DNA of 30,595 bases from Candidatus Poribacteria bacterium (GTDB taxonomy: Bacteria > Poribacteria > WGA-4E > WGA-3G): assembly GCA_028818995.1 (NCBI GenBank), contig JAPPMR010000285.1, forward strand, positions 1-30,595, in the 5' to 3' direction. Shown here piece by piece: positions 1 through 7,221 of the stretch (its first letter is position 1; every line of letters begins with the position of its first letter). The position numbers were made by a program, and so were the translations under genes. Below the pieces are notes generated by a model, which was given only the letters and a program-made list of their open reading frames with translations, made no database searches and was not told the origin of the DNA.

Positions 1-199
1 CACCAGGGGTGTGCATTGCTAAGGGGGTTCGTGTTTCCTTGTCCATGCTAAATAGGATAGCACGCCATCACCGAATACGCAACAGAATTCAGTTCGTGGT
101 CAATTTTGACGTCATAACCCTGCTAAACGCTCAAAAAGTGCATCCAATCGTGTGTATGAATGAAACGTGTGTGAAATAACAAAGGAGAACCGTATTACG

Positions 200-1681
200 A
201 TGATTTGGACGCTGATCCAACGTGAAATTCTAACAAATTTGATGACATTCCGATTTTTTGTTACGGTTATAGCCTGTATGTCGCTTGTAATTGCCGGAAC
301 CGTCGTTTTAACGGATAATTATGAACGAAGACTCGCAAGTTATAACGCGGATTTCCAAACACACCAAGAAAGAACCTTTATCGCAAAAACGTATTCATCT
401 TTTAGAGCAGAAATTGACAGGGCACCTAACCCATTAAGTCTCTTTAATCAAGGACTTGATAAGCGGGCGAAGAACTCTATCCGAATCCGTATAGGAAAGG
501 TTCCCTTCCTATGGGATAATGTATATCAACATCAAAGCACAGGATTTAATAATCCTTTCCGACATTTACTTGCCGATATTGATCTGGTATCTATCTTCCA
601 AATTCTTCTAAGTCTCCTCGCGCTGGTTTTTGCTTATGACGCAATAGCTGGCGACCGTGAGAATGGCACACTACGTCTTATCCTCGCCAATCCTGTTGGG
701 CGAGGAGTCGTTATACTGGGAAAATATGTCGGTGCCATAGTTTGCCTAACACTGCCTCTCCTGATTAGTTTTTTGTTCGCATTGCTTCTACAACTTCAGT
801 CAAGTGCTATCCAATATACTGTAGATGACTTCCTTCGAATCGGTGGCATTTTACTCACCACGATTGTTTATATTTCCACTTTTTACCTCATCGGATTGTT
901 TATTTCAAGCATGATTCACCGTACAGCGACATCACTAATAGTCTCAATGTTTATCTGGGTAACTTTGACGTTACTCTACCCGAACGTGAGTCTGTTCCTT
1001 GTGAATCGTCTCATTGATACGGAGGAGAAAATAGAGCAGGTGAATCGAGAGATTGAGCAGGTTTCTGATCGTTATTATCGGGATGAACAGAAATTACGAG
1101 ACCCTTTTGAAAGCCCATCTCTACTAAAGGGTAGCATCGGCAGTGGAGGATCAAGAGGATACCTACACCTGAGTAAAAATTTGACGTATATTCCAAATGA
1201 ATCCGAACCCAATATCCCTACCGTAAAAGCCTATTTTCAAGACTTAACATCTCTGCATATTCGCGCTGCTGAAACAATTTGGCGGATACGAAAAAACGCC
1301 TTTGCTGAAACCTACATTCGTAAGTCCAGAATTGCCCGAAATGCTTTACGATTTTCTCCTGCAGGCTTATATCATCTCTCAACTGAAGCATGGGCAGGGA
1401 CAGACATCGCCAGGATGGAACACTTTTTCGAAACTGGGCGGCAATATAGGCAAAGGGTACTGGACTATTTCCATGACAAAAAGGCGTTCAGTTCACGACA
1501 ATGGTTTGCAAGCGATAAAGGGGCAGTTCGTTGGGACGATGCGCCACGATTCACTTATCACCCGCCTGACGTATTTGAGGATGCAAATTCTCGTGCACTG
1601 CCGGACCTGTTTCTGCTTTCTCTTCTTAACCTTGTGTTATTTATAACTACCTTTATGATTTTTAGTCGGCAGGAGGTGTGA
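200..1681 (+). CDS. ABC-2 type transporter permease (first of pair)
   Basis: Integral membrane subunit of an ABC transporter of the ABC-2 class. A hydrophobic helix lies at about residues 14-34, followed by a roughly 90-residue extracytoplasmic stretch and then a cluster of five or six helices (about 125-270). Between the first two of these is the typical cytoplasmic coupling segment (DAIAGDRENGTLRLILANP). A second large hydrophilic loop of about 200 residues precedes a final C-terminal helix. The frame is open from an ATG at 167, but I chose the ATG at 200 because AAAGGAG (181-187) sits upstream of it and the protein then begins MIWTLIQRE, matching the start of the next gene (MLWHIVKRE). The stop is 1 nt before the next start, so the two are co-transcribed and probably form a heterodimer. 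No ATP-binding subunit is in the window; it may lie just upstream. The substrate is unknown. Confidence 0.87.
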   Translation: MIWTLIQREILTNLMTFRFFVTVIACMSLVIAGTVVLTDNYERRLASYNADFQTHQERTFIAKTYSSFRAEIDRAPNPLSLFNQGLDKRAKNSIRIRIGKVPFLWDNVYQHQSTGFNNPFRHLLADIDLVSIFQILLSLLALVFAYDAIAGDRENGTLRLILANPVGRGVVILGKYVGAIVCLTLPLLISFLFALLLQLQSSAIQYTVDDFLRIGGILLTTIVYISTFYLIGLFISSMIHRTATSLIVSMFIWVTLTLLYPNVSLFLVNRLIDTEEKIEQVNREIEQVSDRYYRDEQKLRDPFESPSLLKGSIGSGGSRGYLHLSKNLTYIPNESEPNIPTVKAYFQDLTSLHIRAAETIWRIRKNAFAETYIRKSRIARNALRFSPAGLYHLSTEAWAGTDIARMEHFFETGRQYRQRVLDYFHDKKAFSSRQWFASDKGAVRWDDAPRFTYHPPDVFEDANSRALPDLFLLSLLNLVLFITTFMIFSRQEV

Positions 1682-1682
1682 A

Positions 1683-3104
1683 ATGTTGTGGCATATTGTC
1701 AAACGGGAACTCTTTGAACAGGCAAGTAGCCTCCGTTTTGCCATTGCGATGCTGCTCACTGTTTTTTTGATGATTGTTAATGCCTTGGGACACATTGACG
1801 AATACAAAACGCAACAAGCAGAATATGGTCAGAAGGTTGCAGAGTCTTTGACAGAATTGGAACAGAAAAGTAGTAATCTTTATAACCTCGTCCTTCGCGG
1901 TCCCGGTGAACTTCACAAGATGCCTTCATCCTTGTCTTTCTGTGCACATGGCAGTGAAAATAATTTACCGAGCCTTATATCAGGGAGGTATTCAGGATGG
2001 AATTGGGGAGGACGTTCTGGATTATGGAGACTCAAATATGATGCTTTTCCACCAATAACAGCAACAGATATTTTTCCAATCTTCTTAAAAATCGATTGGA
2101 CACTTATCATTTCCAGTGTACTAAGTTTTCTATCGCTCATTTTTACGTTTGACGCGATTTCTGGTGAGGTGGAGCATGGAACACTCCGACTGACCTTATC
2201 AAATTCCGTTGCACGACGCACAGTACTCACCGGCAAGTTTTTAAGTAGCCTGATTAGCCTCGGTGTTGTGTTGCTGAGCGGTGTGTTGATTAACCTTCTA
2301 TTGTTACACCTCTCTGGAACACTCCAATTAAATGCACAAGAATGGAGCAGAATCACAGGAATCTTCGTCGTAGGAATGATATATATATCTGTTTTTATTG
2401 TCCTTGGACTCTTCGTGTCTACTCTGACTAACAATGCCTCAACAAGCCTTGTAATCCTTCTCCTTACATGGGTAATCTGGGTTATTCTTGTGCCACCAAT
2501 GGTTGGAACAATCATGAGTGGGATAAACCTGCCATCAATTGACCGCGGTCCCAGTACGATATTTTTCGCGCGTAATGGACTCCTTGAACGTTATAAGGAA
2601 CGTGGTTTGGATGAAGCTCCAACGCGTACTCGCCCACCAACGCCAGCAACATTACTCTGGGCAGAATTCATGGATGAGGAAGCGCAAGAATGGAAACGTT
2701 TGAACAAAGAATTTCTAAATGCACAGATATATCAGATTCAGGTTGCTAGGGATTTTAATCGTATCTCACCAACTGCAATTTTACAGTATACGATTGAATC
2801 TTTCGCGGGAACGGGATTCCAAAGGTATCTGAATTTTATGAAAAACGCTGAAAATTATGAGACTGACTTCAACGCTTTTCTCATATCCGCTGACCGAGCA
2901 GATCCAGACAGTCTACATGTTCCCTTTGTGAGAGAAGGCATGTCCGACAAACCTGTCTCCTTTGAAAGCATACCCAAATTCCAGGACAGGTTACGTTTAG
3001 AGGATGCGTTTAAAGAGGCAATTCTGGATGTGATGTTGTTGTTCCTATTCTTTGTTGTGCTATTTGCGGGAGCACACGTTTCATTTCAACGTAAAGAAAT
3101 ATAA
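1683..3104 (+). CDS. ABC-2 type transporter permease (second of pair)
   Basis: Paralogue of the preceding permease with the same layout: an N-terminal helix (about residues 15-33), a long external loop, a block of helices from about 140 to 285, a second long hydrophilic loop, and a last helix near residues 445-466. The coupling segment DAISGEVEHGTLRLTLSNS lies just after the second helix. AGGAGGTG at 1671-1678, inside the last codons of the first permease, is its ribosome binding site, so translation is probably coupled. Two non-identical permeases with large extracytoplasmic domains suggest a heterodimeric exporter, as in NosY- or Gld-like ABC-2 systems. The substrate cannot be inferred. The gene ends facing the minus-strand sulfatase. 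Confidence 0.87.
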   Translation: MLWHIVKRELFEQASSLRFAIAMLLTVFLMIVNALGHIDEYKTQQAEYGQKVAESLTELEQKSSNLYNLVLRGPGELHKMPSSLSFCAHGSENNLPSLISGRYSGWNWGGRSGLWRLKYDAFPPITATDIFPIFLKIDWTLIISSVLSFLSLIFTFDAISGEVEHGTLRLTLSNSVARRTVLTGKFLSSLISLGVVLLSGVLINLLLLHLSGTLQLNAQEWSRITGIFVVGMIYISVFIVLGLFVSTLTNNASTSLVILLLTWVIWVILVPPMVGTIMSGINLPSIDRGPSTIFFARNGLLERYKERGLDEAPTRTRPPTPATLLWAEFMDEEAQEWKRLNKEFLNAQIYQIQVARDFNRISPTAILQYTIESFAGTGFQRYLNFMKNAENYETDFNAFLISADRADPDSLHVPFVREGMSDKPVSFESIPKFQDRLRLEDAFKEAILDVMLLFLFFVVLFAGAHVSFQRKEI

Positions 3105-3154
3105 CCTCGCAAGCAGATAGATCGCTGACTCACACACCTATTTCGAAAACCGCT

Positions 3155-3190
3155 GCAAAACATTATGCGCGTAATCCGTTCAACAACAGC
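3155..3190. repeat. Dispersed intergenic repeat, copy 1
   Basis: A 36-nt stretch starting GCAAAACATTATG and ending TTCAACAACAGC recurs as a 34-nt version at 9792-9825. The two match except at the centre, where this copy has CGCG and the other has TG. The centre is an imperfect palindrome (ATTA...TAAT). This copy lies between the converging permease and sulfatase genes. Its function is unknown; it may be a short non-autonomous repeat family. Confidence 0.6.
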
Positions 3191-3217
3191 ATCGCAACCT
3201 TGAAACTCACAAGAACT

Positions 3218-4666
3218 TCATAAATAAGGATAGGTGGCATCGGGTTGGTAGTCCGGTAGCAAAGCATTATGGGGTTTGCCTGCTATAAGGTTTGTGCCAT
3301 CAGTAAAGCCTTCAGGACGGTCGCGGAGAAACTCAATCAGACGATTTCGCCAAGGTGTTAGTTGAGTTTCTGCATCGCTTTCACTTGCCAAATCGCGTGT
3401 TTCGTGCGGATCATCCTGCAGATTAAAGAGATGTTCTCTACCGGTTTGGGAATACCAGATGTACTTGTGGTGTCCGTCAGTCACATAGTGGTTGCCGTGC
3501 TTGTAATTGTAGCAACCCGAATGCTCTCCGTGTAGACAGTCCCGCACCCGGTCAGTATCGCCACGCATAATGGGGAGTAGGCTTTTACCGGTGCATGTGC
3601 TGGGAATATCAATATTTGCAGCATCAAGAATAGTGGGCATGATGTCCTGCAGACCGACAGGACTATGGCAAACAGACTCTTTTGGATAACCCCATTTCGC
3701 TGGTGCGCGCATTAGAAACGGCACTCGTGCAGAGGCTTCGTAAGGGAAGGTTTTACGGAACATGTTGTGATCGCCCAACATTTCACCGTGGTCAGATGTG
3801 AAAATAACGAGACAGTCATTCAGACTACCTGCATTTTGAAGCAGCCTGCCGATCTGATCGTCAATGAAGTTAATCATCCCATAATAGGCAGCACGGGCGC
3901 AGCGCATATCGTGTTCGTCAAGGCAAATTTCCCAAGCATTTGGATTCAACCCTTTCTGCGCACCCTCAAATTCTGGCGCCCAATCACCGACCATGGGTGG
4001 TGGAAGGTCACGCTGAATGTAGCGGTGGTAATAGTGGAGCGGTGGTGTCAATGGCGGGTGCGGGTCAATAAAGGAGATGTTGAGAAAATACGGCACTGAC
4101 GGGTCACGTTTTCGTAGGAATTTGAGGGCGCGGTCGACACACCAGAAGGTATGCATCTGCTCTTCGGGCAGGTGATGCGGGCGTCCGACCCATCCGTTAG
4201 CAGAGACACCGTGTGCCATTCCCGGATCATAATCGTTGCGGCAGTGGGACTGCTGCAACCACTCGACATAATCGTTGTTAGCAGTTCCATGCGTAGCATC
4301 GGACAACTGCAGATGATCGAAACCGTATCGCTTACGTGGTGGAGACAGATGCAGCTTGCCGATCATCTCGGTTTGATAACCGGCAGCAGATAATTCACCA
4401 GCCAGGGTATGCGGAGGATTCCATTGCGCTCCTGTATATCCTACCATTCCGTTGGCTGCGGGTGCGGTGCCAGTCATGATACCACGTCGGGCAGGGATAC
4501 AACTCGGACATTCAGCATACCCGCGGCGGAAGTGTGTGCCACTGCGACCAATCCAGTCCAGGTTGGGTGTTTGCAGGCAGTCGGGACCGTCAGGATCAAT
4601 ACCCAGACAGTCGCCGCGTTGTTGGTCGGTGGTGATTAGGACGATATTCGGACGTTCATTAGACAT
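3218..4666 (-). CDS. Type I sulfatase (formylglycine-dependent)
   Basis: Alkaline-phosphatase-superfamily sulfatase of about 482 residues, which would hydrolyse a sulfate ester. From the chosen start the N-terminal strand NIVLITTDQQRGD carries the metal-binding Asp14. The motif C56-I-P-A-R60 followed by RGIMTG is the formylglycine site, a variant of C-x-P-S-R with Ala for Ser. TSDHGEMLGDH supplies further metal ligands. I preferred the ATG at 4666 over the longer frame (from 4693) because GGAG lies 8 nt upstream. There is no signal peptide, so it is probably cytoplasmic. It is encoded alone, with the AT-rich region upstream. A partner formylglycine-generating enzyme is required in this family but is not in the window. 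The substrate is unknown, possibly a sulfated polysaccharide or a choline-sulfate-like small molecule. Confidence 0.92.
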   Translation of the reverse strand: MSNERPNIVLITTDQQRGDCLGIDPDGPDCLQTPNLDWIGRSGTHFRRGYAECPSCIPARRGIMTGTAPAANGMVGYTGAQWNPPHTLAGELSAAGYQTEMIGKLHLSPPRKRYGFDHLQLSDATHGTANNDYVEWLQQSHCRNDYDPGMAHGVSANGWVGRPHHLPEEQMHTFWCVDRALKFLRKRDPSVPYFLNISFIDPHPPLTPPLHYYHRYIQRDLPPPMVGDWAPEFEGAQKGLNPNAWEICLDEHDMRCARAAYYGMINFIDDQIGRLLQNAGSLNDCLVIFTSDHGEMLGDHNMFRKTFPYEASARVPFLMRAPAKWGYPKESVCHSPVGLQDIMPTILDAANIDIPSTCTGKSLLPIMRGDTDRVRDCLHGEHSGCYNYKHGNHYVTDGHHKYIWYSQTGREHLFNLQDDPHETRDLASESDAETQLTPWRNRLIEFLRDRPEGFTDGTNLIAGKPHNALLPDYQPDATYPYL

Positions 4667-5102
4667 TTCAAACTCCATTCTCAATAATGTCAAATCGGTT
4701 CAACGTTTGTTAGACAATATAACATACATGTTGATGGATATCAAAGAAATAATTCCTTAGCAGCGTCATTCAAATGTTGTGTGATTAGAAACATCGGTCC
4801 AGACTGTGATTATCTGATTTGGATAATAATGTCAATTTAGAATATCATTTTTATATTATATACGATAAAATAATAAAAAATAATTTTTTGACTTTTGGTT
4901 CATTATGTTGTATAATTAAATGTGATTAGAAGCTATGTATACGGCAATTCATAAATTTATTGCTTGAAAAATGATATTTTTATATGTCGCTAAAAATGTT
5001 TTAATTAAACCTATAATTAATATTTTAGTCAAATAGATAAAACATTATAGAGAATTTCAGTTAGTCGTTAACTACAAGAAGCAGAAACAGAGGTGAACAC
5101 AA
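4667..5102. other. AT-rich divergent intergenic region
   Basis: No credible gene. It separates the minus-strand sulfatase from the plus-strand HTH/GIY-YIG gene. From about 4840 the sequence is very AT-rich with long A/T runs. It contains a near-consensus promoter (4888-4916) and two 11-nt direct repeats TGTGATTAGAA (4780-4790 and 4921-4931), the second falling at the predicted transcription start. A small palindrome (GTTAGTCGTTAAC) lies near 5061. The leader ahead of the gene is about 180 nt. Confidence 0.6.
4888..4916 (+). promoter_or_regulatory. Sigma-70-type promoter for the HTH/GIY-YIG gene
   Basis: TTGACT (4888-4893), a 17-nt spacer, then a perfect TATAAT (4911-4916). The predicted start is near 4923, which leaves a leader of about 180 nt before the ATG at 5103. 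The repeat TGTGATTAGAA (4921-4931) overlaps the start point and could be an operator. The same -35, spacer length and -10 recur at 5913-5941. Confidence 0.7.
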
Positions 5103-5822
5103 ATGGCTAGAACAAAAGACATTGCAATGATTCACGGTGCAGCGTTTTACTTTGCCCATATCTCACGCGATAAAAAGAAAATTGCTAATCACTTCGGTGT
5201 AACAGAACGTACAATAGAACGATGGTCGAAAGAACCTGAATGGGAAGAAGCATTGAACGCCTGGGGATATGCCGGTGATAGATCTTTCACACCACCACCC
5301 CGTCGTGATATTGCATATAAGTCCAGAGATAGTTATGAGAAGGCGAGAGCAATTTACATTGAAGCACTACAGGCAGGGGAGCCAGATCACAAACTTGCTA
5401 CGATCGCAGGGGAAGCCACTGGACTACCACCGGCAACAATTCGTAGGTGGGCTATGAAACACCGCTGGCGGGATTATTATTGGGATAGCGATGTATCAAA
5501 CAGAGAGATTGAAACTTTCATAGGTGTTTCAGACACACCGTACGAGTTTGAGTGTTATAACATTTTGTCAGAGTTTCCAGGTGTTGGAGCGGTCTATATA
5601 TTCACAAAACGTGATACGGCATCAGGAAAAAACATTCATGAACCTTTGTACATCGGTCAAACACGATCATTGGAAGGCAGTTTTTATGACCCCAAAAAAT
5701 TCGATTGTGTTAAGAAGAAGGGTGGGAATATTATCTGTATACACCGTGAGAAAATAGAATTTTTGCGTCGTCAAAAAGAAAGTGATCTAATTGCGATACT
5801 CAAACCTATTTGTAATGAATAA
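5103..5822 (+). CDS. Double-HTH protein with C-terminal GIY-YIG nuclease-like domain
   Basis: A 239-residue protein in three parts. Residues 22-47 look like a helix-turn-helix of the terminase-small-subunit or transposase type (IANHFGVTERTIERWSKEP). Residues 95-124 repeat the pattern (ATGLPPATIRRWAMKHRW). Residues 160-239 resemble a GIY-YIG domain: AVYIF (163-167) for GIY, PLYIGQT (181-187) for YIG, then E226 and a closing LKPICN with N238, in the positions of the catalytic Glu and conserved Asn. The usual Arg after YIG is not obvious; R188 is the only near candidate. GAGGTG precedes the ATG. The gene stands alone in an AT-rich block with its own strong promoter, suggesting recent acquisition. 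It may cut DNA sequence-specifically or act as a DNA-binding regulator. I cannot name a family for the whole architecture. Confidence 0.75.
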   Translation: MARTKDIAMIHGAAFYFAHISRDKKKIANHFGVTERTIERWSKEPEWEEALNAWGYAGDRSFTPPPRRDIAYKSRDSYEKARAIYIEALQAGEPDHKLATIAGEATGLPPATIRRWAMKHRWRDYYWDSDVSNREIETFIGVSDTPYEFECYNILSEFPGVGAVYIFTKRDTASGKNIHEPLYIGQTRSLEGSFYDPKKFDCVKKKGGNIICIHREKIEFLRRQKESDLIAILKPICNE

Positions 5823-6137
5823 ATACCGTACATAAAGTCGCTATATTATTTTGTATTTTATCTCTATTTTATTCATAAAAACCATATTTTCGCTAAAAAT
5901 AGTAAAATTGATTTGACTTTATAAGAGATTAATAGTATAATTACATAGTAAGTGAAAAGGAGAGGCTGTCACCTCTCCTCCGAAACCTATATTACAAAAC
6001 CACAATCAACCATAATCACGGTTTTTGCCTTAAGGTTTTTCTTAATTATACCACCAAATCACCTTTTTGTCAAAAACCTATCTCGTTGTTTCTGAAGATT
6101 CCACAGATCTCAGTAAAAGATAAGGAGTCCATCTAAA
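5823..6137 (+). other. Intergenic region with structured leader
   Basis: No gene seen. The first 90 nt are AT-rich without a clear terminator. After the promoter at 5913-5941, an 8-bp perfect stem AGGAGAGG/CCTCTCCT (5958-5965 and 5972-5979) with a 6-nt loop lies within about 10 nt of the predicted transcript 5' end. Further on are T-rich tracts (around 6020-6045) and the palindrome CCTTAAGG. The 5' hairpin contains a Shine-Dalgarno-like AGGAG but no start codon follows it. The leader is about 190 nt and could be regulatory or encode a small RNA; nothing matches a riboswitch I know. Confidence 0.5.
5913..5941 (+). promoter_or_regulatory. Sigma-70-type promoter for the 6138-9302 operon
   Basis: TTGACT (5913-5918), a 17-nt spacer and TATAAT (5936-5941). 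The predicted start is at about 5948, just ahead of the 5958-5979 hairpin. It probably drives the small orphan gene, the amidotransferase and the VIT-VWA gene. Confidence 0.7.
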
Positions 6138-6431
6138 ATGAAAAATCTGAATATATCAGTTCTACGTGACCGCAATATTTCTATAAACCTTGCCGAATAT
6201 AGGGATGTCTATCAAGATGACCCAACGCGTGAAGCAGAATGGAAACTGCTAATTTTCGCGGAGGAAGTTGGGTTTAGGAACGGCAACATCGTATTAGTGG
6301 CTCAAGATTTTTACTTAGTAGATGGTGACACGCTTATACATATTTGTCCAGTATCTGATCAAGAAACCACGAATAACAGAATAATTCCATATCTACAAAA
6401 GAAAATTAACCGTGAATCGTTGTTGAAATGA
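6138..6431 (+). CDS. Hypothetical protein, 97 aa
   Basis: Small soluble protein, not recognised. It has no signal peptide, membrane segment or obvious motif. It is moderately acidic, with alternating hydrophobic residues around 36-75 that suggest beta strands (KLLIFAEEVGF, NIVLVAQDFYLVDGDTLIHI). AAGGAG lies about 12 nt before the ATG. It follows a strong promoter with a structured leader and precedes the amidotransferase by 49 nt, so it is likely the first gene of that operon. The good start signals and position support a real gene. Function unknown. Confidence 0.65.
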   Translation: MKNLNISVLRDRNISINLAEYRDVYQDDPTREAEWKLLIFAEEVGFRNGNIVLVAQDFYLVDGDTLIHICPVSDQETTNNRIIPYLQKKINRESLLK

Positions 6432-6480
6432 AGTGTTTTAGTAACTAATTGTTCAAACTATAAAAAAGGAGAAAATCAAA

Positions 6481-7221
6481 ATGGAACCCATAATTGGAAT
6501 TACAGAATGCCGTCGTAACTATGAAAATTACGTATATGCGATTGAGAAACATGGAGGAAGAGTTGAAAAATTATTTATCCGTGACAATAGAGATGCAGAA
6601 AAAATTGTTGCTGATCTTGATGGACTTTTACTTCCTGGCGGAGGTGATATTGATCCGCGCCGTTATAATGAATCTCGATACCATATTAAAGGTATTAGCA
6701 AGATCGAGGGCGTTAGCAGGTCGCGCGACACATCAGAGTTACAATTATGTCTGAAGGCATTAGAAGCCGATATACCCATTTTCGGAATCTGCCGCGGGAT
6801 TCAGATACTGAATGTTGCAACGGGTGGCAGCCTCTACCAAGATGTTCACACGCAACTTAATAACTGTTTACTTCATAAAGATGAGCAAAGTAAATATGAT
6901 GCTTGGCATAAAATTAAGATTCAATCAAGTAGTCTGCTTAACCAATTTACTGGTGATAGTTTTACAGAAGTCAATTCAGCCCATCACCAAGCTGTGAAAA
7001 CTATCGGTGAAGGTCTTATTGTAACTGCTCAATCAGAAGATGGTATTATTGAAGCGATGGAAAATCCAGCAAAGCTGTTTGTTATTGCTGTACAATACCA
7101 TCCTGAACGAATGGGAGAAAATTTGGAATCTCCGTATCCTGACGGAGAGTTTCTTGAACATGCAACAAAATTATTTGAAGCGTTTATCAAAGCTGCTACA
7201 GAAAGGAGAGAAACATGCTGA
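6481..7221 (+). CDS. Class I glutamine amidotransferase / gamma-glutamyl hydrolase-like (peptidase C26)
   Basis: A 246-residue cytoplasmic protein with the peptidase C26 layout of PuuD-like gamma-glutamyl-GABA hydrolases. LLLPGGGDIDPRRY (49-62) is the oxyanion-side loop. FGICRGIQILN (101-111) carries the nucleophile Cys104. HHQAV (168-172) and VQYHPE (204-209) supply the catalytic His207 and Glu209. All three catalytic residues are present. AAAAGGAG precedes the ATG. The last 7 nt overlap the start of the VIT-VWA gene, so translation is coupled. PuuD acts in putrescine breakdown, but no other polyamine gene is nearby, so the substrate here is open. It could hydrolyse another gamma-glutamyl amide. 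Confidence 0.88.
   Translation: MEPIIGITECRRNYENYVYAIEKHGGRVEKLFIRDNRDAEKIVADLDGLLLPGGGDIDPRRYNESRYHIKGISKIEGVSRSRDTSELQLCLKALEADIPIFGICRGIQILNVATGGSLYQDVHTQLNNCLLHKDEQSKYDAWHKIKIQSSSLLNQFTGDSFTEVNSAHHQAVKTIGEGLIVTAQSEDGIIEAMENPAKLFVIAVQYHPERMGENLESPYPDGEFLEHATKLFEAFIKAATERRETC

Noticed and set aside
3..179. Open frame from the left edge ending in TAA at 177-179, just before the permease ribosome binding site
   Set aside because: It could be the end of an upstream operon gene such as the ABC ATPase, but the 58 readable residues are Arg/His-rich and resemble no ATPase C-terminus. Too short to call.
1913..2515. 200-residue minus-strand frame inside the second permease
   Set aside because: It is antisense to a clear membrane protein and shows no recognisable features; a shadow of the permease codons.
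4780..4931. The 11-nt repeats considered as transposon ends
   Set aside because: They are direct rather than inverted, short, and enclose no coding sequence.
5958..5979. Hairpin considered as an intrinsic terminator for the GIY-YIG gene
   Set aside because: No T-run follows, and it lies downstream of a strong promoter, so a leader element fits better.
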